Shown here piece by piece: positions 17,365 through 26,292 of a DNA stretch of 64,000 nucleotides. The notes beneath the pieces are model-generated. The model worked only from the letters and a program-made list of their open reading frames with translations. It was not told the DNA's origin and searched no databases. Numbering within the stretch: the first letter of the stretch is position 1; each line of letters opens with the position of its first letter. Source of the stretch: Saccharospirillaceae bacterium (GTDB lineage Bacteria > Pseudomonadota > Gammaproteobacteria > Pseudomonadales > Oceanobacteraceae); assembly GCA_021208685.1 (NCBI GenBank), contig JAJOJJ010000016.1, forward strand, positions 1-64,000, given 5' to 3'. Made by a program: the position numbers and the translations under genes.

Positions 17365-19392
17365 GTGGTCGATTTAAGTCAGCTCAATCCCCGTCAGAAA
17401 GAAGCCGCCAAATACGTGGATGGCCCGCTGCTGGTGCTGGCCGGTGCCGGGTCCGGCAAAACCTCGGTGATTACCCGAAAAATCGCTTATCTGATTGGTG
17501 TCTGTGGCATCAAGCCGCATCACATCGCTGCCGTTACCTTCACCAACAAAGCCGCGCGCGAGATGAAAGAGCGGGTGATGGCGCTGGTCGGTAAGGGGGG
17601 CGCCAAGGGCCTGACCGTTTCTACGTTTCACAACCTCGGCCTGAACATCATCCGCCATGAACTGACCACCGCCGGTTATAAAAGCGGCTTCTCGATTCTT
17701 GATCAGGATGACTGCAAAGGCATTATCCGCGACGTGATGCACCGTGAGCACGGTGACGACGGCGATATGATTGAGCTGGTGCAGAACGCCATCTCCAACC
17801 TCAAAAACGACCTGATTACCCCGGAACACGCCATCAAAGTGGCCTCGACGCCGCAGGATCTGCTAATCGCCCAGACCTACAGTGTGTATCAGCGCATGCT
17901 CAGAGCCTATAACGCGGTGGATTTTGATGATCTGATCATGGTGCCGACGGTATTGTTCCGTGATCACCCGGAAGTGCTGACCCGCTGGCAGAAGAAGATC
18001 CGTTACCTGCTGGTGGATGAGTATCAGGACACCAACACCAGCCAATACGAGATGGTTAAGTTACTGGTTGGCCATCGTACTGGTCTGACGGTGGTGGGTG
18101 ACGATGACCAGTCGATCTATGCCTGGCGGGGGGCGCGTCCGGAAAACCTGTCGCTGCTGAAGAAAGACTTCCCGACGCTGAAAATCGTTAAGCTGGAGCA
18201 GAACTACCGCTCCACCGGCCTGATTCTGAACGCCGCCAACCGTGTGATTGATAACAACCCGCACGAATTTGAAAAGAAACTCTGGTCGGACATGGGCTAC
18301 GGCGACCCGATCAAAATCCTCAAATGCCGCAACGATGAAGTGGAAGCCGAGCGCATCGCCACCGAGATTGTTGAACGCCGCCTGCGCTATGGCTGTGGCT
18401 ACCGCGACTTCGCTGTGCTCTATCGCGGTAACCACCAGTCACGTGTCATCGAGATGAAGCTGCAGGCCTATCAGGTGCCGTACAAACTCAGCGGTGGGCA
18501 GTCGTTTTTTGGCCGCAACGAAATCAAAGACATCATGGGTTACCTGCGGTTGCTGATTAACCCGACCGATGACGCCGCCTTTCTGCGGGTGATTAACACG
18601 CCGCGCCGCGAAATCGGCCCGACCACCATCGAAAAGCTGGGCGAATACGCCGCCATGCGCGGCATCTCCATGATGGCGGCGACCACCGAAATGGGGCTGG
18701 AACAACAGCTGATGCCAAAGGCGCTGGATCGTCTGCGCCGCTTTGGTCACTGGCTCGAAGGCATCACCCGCAACGCCTACACCGATGATCCGGTGGCGGC
18801 GGTAAAAGAGATGATCAGCGATATCGATTATGAAGGCTATCTGATGCAGAACTCAGGTACGCCGAATCAGGCCGAGCGGCGGATGAAAAACGTCTGGTTC
18901 CTGGTGGATTCGATCAGCAAAATGATCAGTAAGGCGGAAGAGCTGGGCGATGAATGCACCATTGAGGATGCTGTGTCCAGGCTGATTCTGCGCGACATGA
19001 TGGAGCAGCAGGAAAAAGAAGACGAAGCCGATCAGGTACAACTGATGACGCTGCACGCCTCCAAGGGACTGGAATTCCCGCATGTGTACATTATGGGCAT
19101 GGAAGAAGAGCTGATGCCGCACCGCAACAGCATCGAAGCCGACACCATCGAAGAAGAGCGCCGCCTGATGTACGTGGGCATTACCCGCGCCAAGCGCACC
19201 TTAACCCTCACCTATGCCGGTAAACGTCGCCAGTTCGGTGAAGCCATGGACACCACCCATTCGCGCTTCCTCGATGAACTGCCGCCGGACGATATCGTCT
19301 GGGAAGGCAGAACCGAAGTCTCGGCGGAAGAACAGAAACAGCGTGGTCAGGAAACCCTGTCCAGTCTGCGCAATATGCTGGCCGATTTCTGA
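17365..19392 (+). CDS. rep: ATP-dependent DNA helicase Rep (UvrD/SF1A)
   Basis: A 675-residue superfamily 1A 3'-5' helicase. Visible motifs: Walker A AGAGSGKT near the N-terminus, TFTNKAAREMKERV (Ia), LLVDEYQDTNTSQYE (II), VVGDDDQSIYAWRGA (III), KLEQNYRS (IV), LMTLHASKGLEFPHVYIMGMEE (V) and YVGITRAKRTL (VI). Length and end match Rep rather than UvrD, which is longer. I prefer GTG at 17365, seven bases after AGAGAGG; an in-frame ATG at 17338 has no ribosome site. Rep helps replication forks pass protein roadblocks and restart. Confidence 0.95.
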   Translation: MVDLSQLNPRQKEAAKYVDGPLLVLAGAGSGKTSVITRKIAYLIGVCGIKPHHIAAVTFTNKAAREMKERVMALVGKGGAKGLTVSTFHNLGLNIIRHELTTAGYKSGFSILDQDDCKGIIRDVMHREHGDDGDMIELVQNAISNLKNDLITPEHAIKVASTPQDLLIAQTYSVYQRMLRAYNAVDFDDLIMVPTVLFRDHPEVLTRWQKKIRYLLVDEYQDTNTSQYEMVKLLVGHRTGLTVVGDDDQSIYAWRGARPENLSLLKKDFPTLKIVKLEQNYRSTGLILNAANRVIDNNPHEFEKKLWSDMGYGDPIKILKCRNDEVEAERIATEIVERRLRYGCGYRDFAVLYRGNHQSRVIEMKLQAYQVPYKLSGGQSFFGRNEIKDIMGYLRLLINPTDDAAFLRVINTPRREIGPTTIEKLGEYAAMRGISMMAATTEMGLEQQLMPKALDRLRRFGHWLEGITRNAYTDDPVAAVKEMISDIDYEGYLMQNSGTPNQAERRMKNVWFLVDSISKMISKAEELGDECTIEDAVSRLILRDMMEQQEKEDEADQVQLMTLHASKGLEFPHVYIMGMEEELMPHRNSIEADTIEEERRLMYVGITRAKRTLTLTYAGKRRQFGEAMDTTHSRFLDELPPDDIVWEGRTEVSAEEQKQRGQETLSSLRNMLADF

Positions 19393-19394
19393 CC

Positions 19395-19592
19395 CGGCCG
19401 GAGAGTCTGCATGGCCTGTATCGTCTGGGTGACGTGGATCTGGGAAATGACATGGCGTTTATGCCTGTTCCCGGCGTGGCTGCGGACGATTTTATGAGGC
19501 TGATATCGCGTTTTTATGGGCGCGGACCGCAGCTTAAAGCCCTCCCGGATCCGTATTTTTCAGAGCTGCGCGCACGCGGGTGCCTGCATTAG
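19395..19592 (+). pseudogene. Possible coding remnant behind rep
   Basis: In this frame 65 codons stay open, without a start codon of its own, and end at TAG 19592. The translation looks protein-like (RLGDVDLGNDMAFMPVPGVA, then DDFMRLISRFYGRGPQLKAL) rather than random, with no internal low complexity. It overlaps nothing else. It may be the tail of a lost gene. I do not recognise a family. Confidence 0.25.
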
Positions 19593-19729
19593 CTGCGGGA
19601 TTACTGCCTGGTGGGGTCACTCAGAAACATTCTGTTACACATATCTCATATAACAAACAGGACAATTCTGGAATGATGCGCCCTTTTTTATGACCGTGCG
19701 GTCAGGTTTTAACCTTGGCAGAGAATTCC
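19593..19729. other. Leader region of the porin gene
   Basis: About 137 bases before the porin start, AT-rich from 19620 (CACATATCTCATATAACAAAC) and likely to carry its promoter. No ORF or RNA structure is evident. Confidence 0.4.
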
Positions 19730-20893
19730 ATGTCCAACACCCTTCTTTCCCGCGCCTTATTGGCGACCCTGCTGATTGGCCCGCAGGCCTTTGCTGCCAG
19801 CGACAGTGAAAAACGTTTAGAGCAGCGTGTTGCCGCGCTGGAAAGCGTGCGTCTGACCGGTGGTTTCCGCCTGAATTACACCTACAGAGACTGGGATGAA
19901 GCCCAGACTGAGCGCGGTGGCGATTTCACCTATAACCAGATCAATCTGGGTGTCGAAGCCGAACATCAGGGCGTGCGTCTGTCCAGCCAGTACCGCTGGT
20001 ACGACAGTGGCAACGGCGCCATGGTGCATCACCTGTATTTTGCGACCGATGCGTCCGATACCACCGAGGTTCAGGTGGGTATTACCAAGGTGCCGTTCGG
20101 TATTCTGCCGTATGAATCGCACAGCTACTGGGGCGATGCCACGCTGTATCTGGGCTTTAATGATGACTACGACAGCGGCATTAAAGTGCTGACTAAATCC
20201 GGTCACTGGGATCTGCAACTGGCCTATTTCGCCAGCGGTGATGCCGCCCCGACCGATGCCCAGCGCTTCTCTTTTGATGTGGTCTCCGATGCTGATGCCG
20301 GCGTACAGAAGAATCAGGAAACGCACCAGTTCAACCTGCGTGCCGCTTATGCCCTGAGCGAACAGGCGGAAGCCGGTGTGTCGCTGCAGTACGGCGGTCT
20401 GTATAACGAAACCACCGGCAAGATGGGTAATGCCCAGGCCGCAGCGCTGCACTACACCGCGACCTACGGTGCTTTCGGCGTGCAGTCAGAAGCGATCCGC
20501 TATTCCTACAATGCCGAAAACGCTGACGGCGTCAGCGATGACACCATTCAGATGGGTGGTTTTGGTGCGCGTTACATGGCTGCCGCACAGGCGAATGTGT
20601 ATGTACTGAACCTGAGTTACGACCTGCCGTGGAAAGGCGGCATCGTCAATCAGGTGCAGCTGTACAACGACTACAACCTGCTGGATAAAAACAAAGAAGC
20701 CTTCCGCGATTCACAGATCAACACGCTGGGCGTGCTGGTCGTGACCGGTAATCTGTACACCAACTTCGATGTCACCAGCGCTAAAAACGTCCCCTTTATC
20801 GGTGCCGGTGACTACACCAAAGCCTTTGCCGAAGGCGATGGCGAAAACGGCTGGCAGACCTTCTTTAACGTGCAGTTTGGTTACTACTTCTGA
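19730..20893 (+). CDS. Outer-membrane porin
   Basis: A 387-residue outer-membrane beta-barrel: signal peptide ending QAFA, a short coiled-coil segment (EKRLEQRVAALES), and alternating amphipathic strands to a C-terminal aromatic residue (FFNVQFGYYF), the usual Bam recognition end. The N-terminal coiled coil followed by RLTGGFRLNY resembles OprP/OprO-like and other substrate-selective porins; the solute is not evident. ATG at 19730 is used; a TTG five codons earlier is less likely. A strong terminator follows, so the gene is monocistronic. Confidence 0.85.
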   Translation: MSNTLLSRALLATLLIGPQAFAASDSEKRLEQRVAALESVRLTGGFRLNYTYRDWDEAQTERGGDFTYNQINLGVEAEHQGVRLSSQYRWYDSGNGAMVHHLYFATDASDTTEVQVGITKVPFGILPYESHSYWGDATLYLGFNDDYDSGIKVLTKSGHWDLQLAYFASGDAAPTDAQRFSFDVVSDADAGVQKNQETHQFNLRAAYALSEQAEAGVSLQYGGLYNETTGKMGNAQAAALHYTATYGAFGVQSEAIRYSYNAENADGVSDDTIQMGGFGARYMAAAQANVYVLNLSYDLPWKGGIVNQVQLYNDYNLLDKNKEAFRDSQINTLGVLVVTGNLYTNFDVTSAKNVPFIGAGDYTKAFAEGDGENGWQTFFNVQFGYYF

Positions 20894-20918
20894 GTGTGAG
20901 TGGCAGAAGCTGATGGTG

Positions 20919-20956
20919 AAAAAACGGGCCGGTCTGTAAAGACCGGCCCGTTTTTT
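20919..20956 (+). terminator. Strong intrinsic terminator after porin
   Basis: Six A, then a perfect 10-bp GC-rich stem (925-934 with 941-950 of the 20 kb block), a six-base loop and six T. The symmetry of A and T runs makes it bidirectional. Confidence 0.95.
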
Positions 20957-21137
20957 ATGCCCGCTTTTCCGTACAGCAACGCTCCGCCTTTTCAGCCTGA
21001 GGTGCGCGTCACCTTTTCCCGCGCTTCAGGCGTTATACTCTGGCGCTTCGGCTCCTGAGCAGCGCTCAGGACCGCCGCAGGGCGGATGGCGTATTGTCTT
21101 TTGCTGAGTTATCAGTCAATGAAAGTGAAGGGTGTTT

Positions 21138-21317
21138 ATGGATGAATTGGTCACTCTGACGCTGCTGCTGGTTCTGGCCTTATTCGGCGCGTTGGTTCTG
21201 GGTGTGGTGGCGTTCTTTAAAGTCAGTACGCTGGAGCAGCGCATCGGGCAACTGGAAGCGACACTGCGCCGCCTGACGGCCAGCCGGGAGAAACCAGCGG
21301 ACGCTGACGCCCGGTGA
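21138..21317 (+). CDS. Small membrane protein coupled to DUF2339 gene
   Basis: A 59-residue protein: one hydrophobic helix (about residues 5-28, LTLLLVLALFGALVLGVVAFF) followed by a short coiled coil (TLEQRIGQLEATLRRL). GAAGGG precedes the ATG. Its stop overlaps the GTG start of the DUF2339 gene (GTGA), so the two are cotranscribed and probably made together. The coiled coil may contact its partner. Confidence 0.7.
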   Translation: MDELVTLTLLLVLALFGALVLGVVAFFKVSTLEQRIGQLEATLRRLTASREKPADADAR

Positions 21318-23848
21318 CTTCGCCGCCGCCAACCGAGGCTGGACAGGCTGGGGTTGCGGCCAGTGAGGCGCTGTCTGCTGCTTTATCTGAACAAGCCCCT
21401 GAACCCGTATCCGCCCCCGCCGCTGAACTGCCGGTGACTTCGCCGACCGCGCCTTCTTATCAGGCGCCGGCGGCTTCTGCGGCCGGGACAGAAAGCCACA
21501 CACCGGATCTGTTTGAGCGCCTGCTGCAGAACATCCGCAATCACTGGATGGTCTGGCTCGGTGGTATCTGCGTCGGTCTGGCCGGTGTGTTTATGGTGCG
21601 TTACTCCATTGAGCAGGGCCTGCTGGGGCCGGAAACCCGCGTGGTGCTGTCGTTGCTGGCGGGTATTGGTCTGCATGTGGCGGCGGAGTGGCTGCGGCGC
21701 AATAAAGGCCAGAACAACGTGTTTGCGGCACTGGCCGGTGGTGCCAGCATCATTCTCTATTCGGCACTGTTTGCCGCCTTCAAATTATTGCCGGGCACGT
21801 CGCCCGGACTGGTGTTTACCGGCATGGCGCTGGTGTCTTTTGCCACGCTGGCGCTGGCACTACGGCATGGCCCGGTGCTGGCGGCGCTGGGTATGCTGGG
21901 TGGTTATCTGGTGCCGATTCTGCTCAGCAGTGGTTCGGGGCAGATTGAACTGGCGCTGGTGTATATCAGCATTCTGACGCTGTTCTCACTCGGGTTGCTG
22001 GCCTATGTGCAGCAACGCTGGCTGTGGATCGGTGTGATTGCCGGATCGCTTTTGTGGTGGCTGATCAGTCTGACGACCGAACCTGCTGACGGCGTGCGTT
22101 CTCTCTACCTGCTGGCGCTGGCCTATATGTTCCTCGCGGTTCCGGGCTTTGACTGGCTGCTGCAGAACCGTCATCAGGACAACGACGATGCACCGGCCAG
22201 CGCAGACAGCTGGTGGCAGCGGATGCAGAACTGGCGTGCCGATCCGCACTGGCCCGCCTTCCCGGGCCTGTTGCTGGTGCTGCTGGCACAGGGGGTTACC
22301 CTCGCCGGTGAAGGCGTGATCGCGTCGGATTACTTCACCTTGCTCGCCTTGCCGGTACTGATGCTGCTGGCGGCCAGCCGTCGCCCGGAGCTGAACCCGC
22401 TGGCGGCGCTGCCGTTGCTGTTGATTGTGCTGGCGACCGTTATGCCCATGCTGTCTTCTGTTGGAGACGAACTGGTTCTGATCGGCCCCGATGCCGCCGG
22501 GCAGGCGCAGCTGGGTGTGCGCTTCCTGTGGCTGACGCTGCTGTATAGCGGCAGTGCGCTCTGGCTGTTGCGGATGCGGGTTCTGTATCCGGCCTTCTGG
22601 ACCGGGCTGGGCAGTGCGGTGCCGCTGCTGATGCTGGCGCTGGGGTATTACCTGTTGACCGGTTTCCGCCTCGACGGGGCCTGGGGACTGGTGGCGCTGG
22701 TGCTGGGCGTGCTGTACCTGTGGCTGGCCAATAGGAATCAGCAGCGTTATGGCGATGCCCGACCATGGATCAGCGTGATTCTGATCAGCGCGGCGCATCT
22801 GGGCCTGTCGCTGGCGGCGGTGATCTGGCTGGCCGAAGCGACCCTGACGTTGGCATTCGCTCTGCAGCTGGTGTCGCTGGCCTGGCTGCAGCAGCGTTAT
22901 CAGCTGCCGCTGATGGCGTGGATTATCCGCACCGTGTTGTTGCTGGTGGTGGTACGTCTGACCTTTAACCCCTGGCTGCTGAGCTACGATGCCGGCACAC
23001 ACTGGTCACTCTGGACCTACGGCGGCGCCACGCTTTGTGCGGCGGCGGCGGCCTGGATTCTGCGCCATGAAGTAAAAATGCAGCCCTGGCTGCAGGGTGG
23101 TGCCGCGCAGCTATTGGTGCTGACGCTGGCCGCAGAAGTGCGTTACTGGCTGTACGACGGCGATATTTTTCATCATGAATTCAGCTTTTTGGAAGCCAGC
23201 CTCAATGTGCTGATCTGGGGCTGTGCGGCGGTGATTTATCTGTGGCGTGCACGCTTAAGCGAACAGCTGCCACGCTTCTATCAGGTGGTGGGTCTGCTGC
23301 ATCTGGCAGCGGCTGCAGCCACCTATCTGTTTGTGTTGCTACTGGCCGAAAACCCGCTGTGGAGCAGTGGCAATATCGGTTCGACGCCGCTGTTTAACCT
23401 GCTGTTGCTCAGCTACGGCCTGCCAACGCTGGTTATGCTGGCACTGTGGCGTCAGCTGCCGCCGCCGTATGGCCGTTTTGCCGCACTGGCCGCCGGGCTG
23501 AATACGTTTTGGTTTATCTCGCTGGAAATCCGCCAGATCTGGCAGGGCGATGCCGGTATGAGCCTGAGTAATGACACCCCGGATGGCGAACTCTACACCT
23601 ACTCGGTGGTGTGGATGCTGCTGGCGGCGGGGGCGCTGACCCTGGGGCGCTGGCTTGCCAGCCGCGATATTTACCGTGGCGGCATGGTGCTGTTGCTGGT
23701 GGTGGTGGCCAAGCTGTTCCTGATTGATATGGCGGGTCTGACCGGCCTGTGGCGCGTGGCATCTTTTATGGGGCTGGGACTGGCGCTGCTGGGGCTGGCG
23801 TGGCTGCATCAGAAGTTCGGGGAGCGGTTGCAGGCGGGTTCCATGTAA
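21314..23848 (+). CDS. DUF2339 family polytopic membrane protein
   Basis: An 844-residue protein with a Pro/Ala-rich cytoplasmic N-terminus (about 65 residues) and then twenty or more hydrophobic helices across the remaining length. The conserved start of the family is visible as NHWMVWLGGICVGLAGVFMVRYSIEQGLLGP, followed by GAGASI-like GGASIILYSALFA. DUF2339 proteins are widespread in proteobacteria and of unknown function. Starts with GTG overlapping the stop of the 59-residue gene. A loop near residues 290-310 is charged and hydrophilic. Confidence 0.88.
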   Translation: MTSPPPTEAGQAGVAASEALSAALSEQAPEPVSAPAAELPVTSPTAPSYQAPAASAAGTESHTPDLFERLLQNIRNHWMVWLGGICVGLAGVFMVRYSIEQGLLGPETRVVLSLLAGIGLHVAAEWLRRNKGQNNVFAALAGGASIILYSALFAAFKLLPGTSPGLVFTGMALVSFATLALALRHGPVLAALGMLGGYLVPILLSSGSGQIELALVYISILTLFSLGLLAYVQQRWLWIGVIAGSLLWWLISLTTEPADGVRSLYLLALAYMFLAVPGFDWLLQNRHQDNDDAPASADSWWQRMQNWRADPHWPAFPGLLLVLLAQGVTLAGEGVIASDYFTLLALPVLMLLAASRRPELNPLAALPLLLIVLATVMPMLSSVGDELVLIGPDAAGQAQLGVRFLWLTLLYSGSALWLLRMRVLYPAFWTGLGSAVPLLMLALGYYLLTGFRLDGAWGLVALVLGVLYLWLANRNQQRYGDARPWISVILISAAHLGLSLAAVIWLAEATLTLAFALQLVSLAWLQQRYQLPLMAWIIRTVLLLVVVRLTFNPWLLSYDAGTHWSLWTYGGATLCAAAAAWILRHEVKMQPWLQGGAAQLLVLTLAAEVRYWLYDGDIFHHEFSFLEASLNVLIWGCAAVIYLWRARLSEQLPRFYQVVGLLHLAAAAATYLFVLLLAENPLWSSGNIGSTPLFNLLLLSYGLPTLVMLALWRQLPPPYGRFAALAAGLNTFWFISLEIRQIWQGDAGMSLSNDTPDGELYTYSVVWMLLAAGALTLGRWLASRDIYRGGMVLLLVVVAKLFLIDMAGLTGLWRVASFMGLGLALLGLAWLHQKFGERLQAGSM

Positions 23849-24302
23849 CGCAGCTTGGTGGCGTATTGCGGGTGTTCTCCGGCCCGCACCTGTTTGCGGC
23901 GTACAAGTCATTCTCACTGATCTGAGCGCTGCCGGACGCGATTCTGCGCTGGATGGGCATTCAGGATCACCAGGAGCTTGGCGAGCGTGAAGGTAAAGAC
24001 AACATCGTGGCGGCGGCAACAACAATGGCGCAGTCAGACCGACTCTGACGCGGGCGGTACGCCACCGTCACCACTGCACCAAACTTCGCCATCACATCGT
24101 TGTACAGGCACCAGTCGTACCATTCCATCCGGCACGTTAGACGCCTGATCGGATGTTTCTGGGTGAGAGATTATGAGTGATTCGCGAGCGCCTGAGTGAG
24201 CGATAGGCGCGTCAGCCAGAACGTTAACCGCTGTGTCTGTTGTAATAACCGTTCTGTCATCAGTCTTTGCTAGGTTACACCTTCCGACCAAGGACGATGA
24301 TT
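23849..24302. other. Gene-free region with coding debris on both strands
   Basis: Reading rightwards from about 23863, a frame gives VFSGPHLFAAYKSFSLI, a stop, then ALPDAILRWMGIQDHQELGE and a further stop near 24047. On the other strand a frame from about 24165 down to 23970 gives RMEWYDWCLYNDVMAKFGAV. Both look like protein rather than chance translation, both lack starts and are broken. The first resembles, from memory only, the C-terminal part of DotA/TraY-type transfer proteins. I take it as remains of lost accessory DNA. The last 100 bases probably hold the promoter of the next gene. Confidence 0.35.
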
Positions 24303-24881
24303 ATGCAATTGCGAATTCTGGCGTTTCTATCCCTTGCCACACTGGTGGGTTGTTATCCCTTCTCCCAGGAGTGGCATGAAAAAACCTGCGAATATGATGA
24401 TCAATACTGCGATACCCCGATCTATCTCAATCCGGATGATCTGCAACGCCTGCCGATACCGGTTTACGGTAACAGCGTGCCGCTGCGCCGCCCCGGAAAA
24501 TTGCTGCAAAGCGGCGATTTGCTGATCGTGAATGACCGGTACAGCGGTTACCACTTTATGGATATTTCTGATCGGCAGAACCCATTGCGGATCGGCTTTT
24601 ACCCCCTGACCGGTGCCACCGAGCTGACCATCAGTAACGGTTATCTGTACGTCAACAGTTTCACGGATCTGTACGCCATCAGGCTGGCCGATCTGCTGGA
24701 TGCCTCCTACAGCTCTGACAGTGTGAAACGTCTGACCGACCAGTTTTCTCTTCCGCCGCAGCCCAGTGAATGGATCGAAGGCGCAACGTTTAAGTATGAG
24801 GTTTTGCGTCAGAATCATCCGCTGATTATTGGCTATGACACAACGGATGGCCGGCGCTTTCTTTATGGAGTACAGCAATGA
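24303..24881 (+). CDS. LVIVD-type beta-propeller lipoprotein
   Basis: A 192-residue lipoprotein (signal MQLRILAFLSLATLVGC) with a repeat pattern like the LVIVD/choice-of-anchor propellers: RRPGKLLQSGDLLIVNDRYSG, HFMDISDRQNPLRIGFYPL and a second blade with NGYLYVNSF. ATG at 24303 lies eight bases after AAGGA. Its stop overlaps the start of a second lipoprotein gene of the same general type. Role unknown; exported propeller lipoproteins often mediate protein contacts. Confidence 0.7.
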   Translation: MQLRILAFLSLATLVGCYPFSQEWHEKTCEYDDQYCDTPIYLNPDDLQRLPIPVYGNSVPLRRPGKLLQSGDLLIVNDRYSGYHFMDISDRQNPLRIGFYPLTGATELTISNGYLYVNSFTDLYAIRLADLLDASYSSDSVKRLTDQFSLPPQPSEWIEGATFKYEVLRQNHPLIIGYDTTDGRRFLYGVQQ

Positions 24882-25624
24882 TTTCAATCTGGAAAAAGAC
24901 CACGCTGATCATCAGTCTGGTGGGCTTGCTCAGCGCCTGTGGTGGCGATTCGGGCGGTAGCGATTTGGCCACCAGTGTGAATGGTTCTACATCGGGCATG
25001 GTGTATCAGAACGGCTATCTGGTGACGCTGCGCGATTCCGGCAGGGTCAGCAGTTATGATCTGACTGACCCGGCAAAACCGGTATTACGCTACACGCTGT
25101 ATGTGAATTTCGTTGAAACGCTGTCGGTGCAAGGCGCAGACAACGTTCTGGTGGGCGCCAGTGATGGCAGTTACCGCCTGCAGGTTGGCAGTGATGGGAC
25201 GCTGACCCAATTATCCTTTGCCAGCCATACGCGCAGCTGTGATCCGGCCATTGGTGACGGTAACCGCATGTACGTTACCGTCAGGGCTGGCAACCGCTGT
25301 GGCGATGATAGTGAAGACCGGCTGCTGATTTACGACACAAGCTCCGCCAGCGACAGCTGGTTGCTCGGCACCTTGCCGTTACCTCAGCCTCAGGGGCTGG
25401 CGTTGTCAGAATCGGCACTTTATGTCTGCACCAGCGCGGGCCTGCAGGAGGTGGATGTCAGGAATCCGCTGCAGCCCGCCGCGGCAAACCTGTATCCCGC
25501 GCTGAACTGCAACGATCTGATTGTGCAGGGCAACGAAGTGGTACTGAGCGCCGATAACGGCATCACACTGGCGACACTCGATCAGCTGGCAACGCCGTCT
25601 GCGCAGATCATGACCGGGCAGTAG
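24878..25624 (+). CDS. Second beta-propeller-like lipoprotein
   Basis: A 248-residue lipoprotein (IISLVGLLSAC, then GGDSGGSD linker) with repeated short beta segments: GMVYQNGYLVTLRDSGRVSSYDLTDPAKP, LLIYDTSS, LYVCTSAGLQEVDVRNPLQP and NEVVLSADNGITLATLD, the pattern of an LVIVD-like propeller. Two Cys pairs may form disulfides. It overlaps the preceding gene by four bases (ATGA), so both are expressed together. It is convergent with the next gene. Confidence 0.7.
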   Translation: MISIWKKTTLIISLVGLLSACGGDSGGSDLATSVNGSTSGMVYQNGYLVTLRDSGRVSSYDLTDPAKPVLRYTLYVNFVETLSVQGADNVLVGASDGSYRLQVGSDGTLTQLSFASHTRSCDPAIGDGNRMYVTVRAGNRCGDDSEDRLLIYDTSSASDSWLLGTLPLPQPQGLALSESALYVCTSAGLQEVDVRNPLQPAAANLYPALNCNDLIVQGNEVVLSADNGITLATLDQLATPSAQIMTGQ

Positions 25625-25648
25625 CCCGCTGTTTTGACAACCCCGGTG

Positions 25649-26182
25649 TTACCAGCGGTGAAGCCGCCCCAGCCCGCGGATGCGCAGTGGCAAATGCAGC
25701 CCCAGAGAGGCTTGCCAGTGCGGGTCACCGTCCGTCCGTTCCGCGTTGCCGGTGCACGCCCCGCGGGGCGATGTCACTAAATAACCAATACCGGCGCTGA
25801 CGCTGAAACGATCGTAGCGGGGCGTTATGCCAGCAAACAGACTGGCACCAGGACAGGCCTCTTCGGTGACCATTCCGTATTCCTCGTAGCGGTTAATGGT
25901 CGCCACCGAACCGTACATCGCCCCGTAACCAAAGCGCGGATAGCTCTCCAGTGGGCGGTGTTGTAAACCGAGTGCGCCACCATGGCCGATAACCGGCAGC
26001 AGATCCATATTGTCCGTCAGCGGGATATCCAGACGCAGTCCGGCAATTGAAAATGTGCTGCCAACACCAAGGCCAATGGCCATCCGTTCCTGCCAGTTAT
26101 CCTGCGCCAGAGGTTCGGCGTTTAACGAACCGGCGCACAATGCCATGAGTGCCAGATAAAAGGGTTGCATCCGATTGCGCAT
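25649..26182 (-). CDS. Exported, probably outer-membrane beta-barrel protein
   Basis: A 177-residue protein with a signal peptide (cleavage near LNA-EP) and alternating amphipathic strands (MAIGLGVGSTFSIAGLRLDI, FSVSAGIGYLV, WQASLGLHLPLRIRG), consistent with a small barrel. Family not recognised. It is followed on the same strand upstream by the lipase gene at a 110-base distance. Confidence 0.6.
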   Translation of the reverse strand: MRNRMQPFYLALMALCAGSLNAEPLAQDNWQERMAIGLGVGSTFSIAGLRLDIPLTDNMDLLPVIGHGGALGLQHRPLESYPRFGYGAMYGSVATINRYEEYGMVTEEACPGASLFAGITPRYDRFSVSAGIGYLVTSPRGACTGNAERTDGDPHWQASLGLHLPLRIRGLGRLHRW

Positions 26183-26292
26183 GTCTTTTCCATTTCAATG
26201 AAAGACGGTCAGGATCGCATACGCTGATGACAAAAATATTTTTCTGTACAAAAAGCCAGGCTCGATTGCCTGCCACATGAATTGAGCGGCCC

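Noticed and set aside
21986-23002. 338-codon leftward frame, Gln/His/Arg-rich
   Set aside because: Antisense shadow of the Leu-rich DUF2339 membrane protein, whose Leu codons read as Gln on the other strand.
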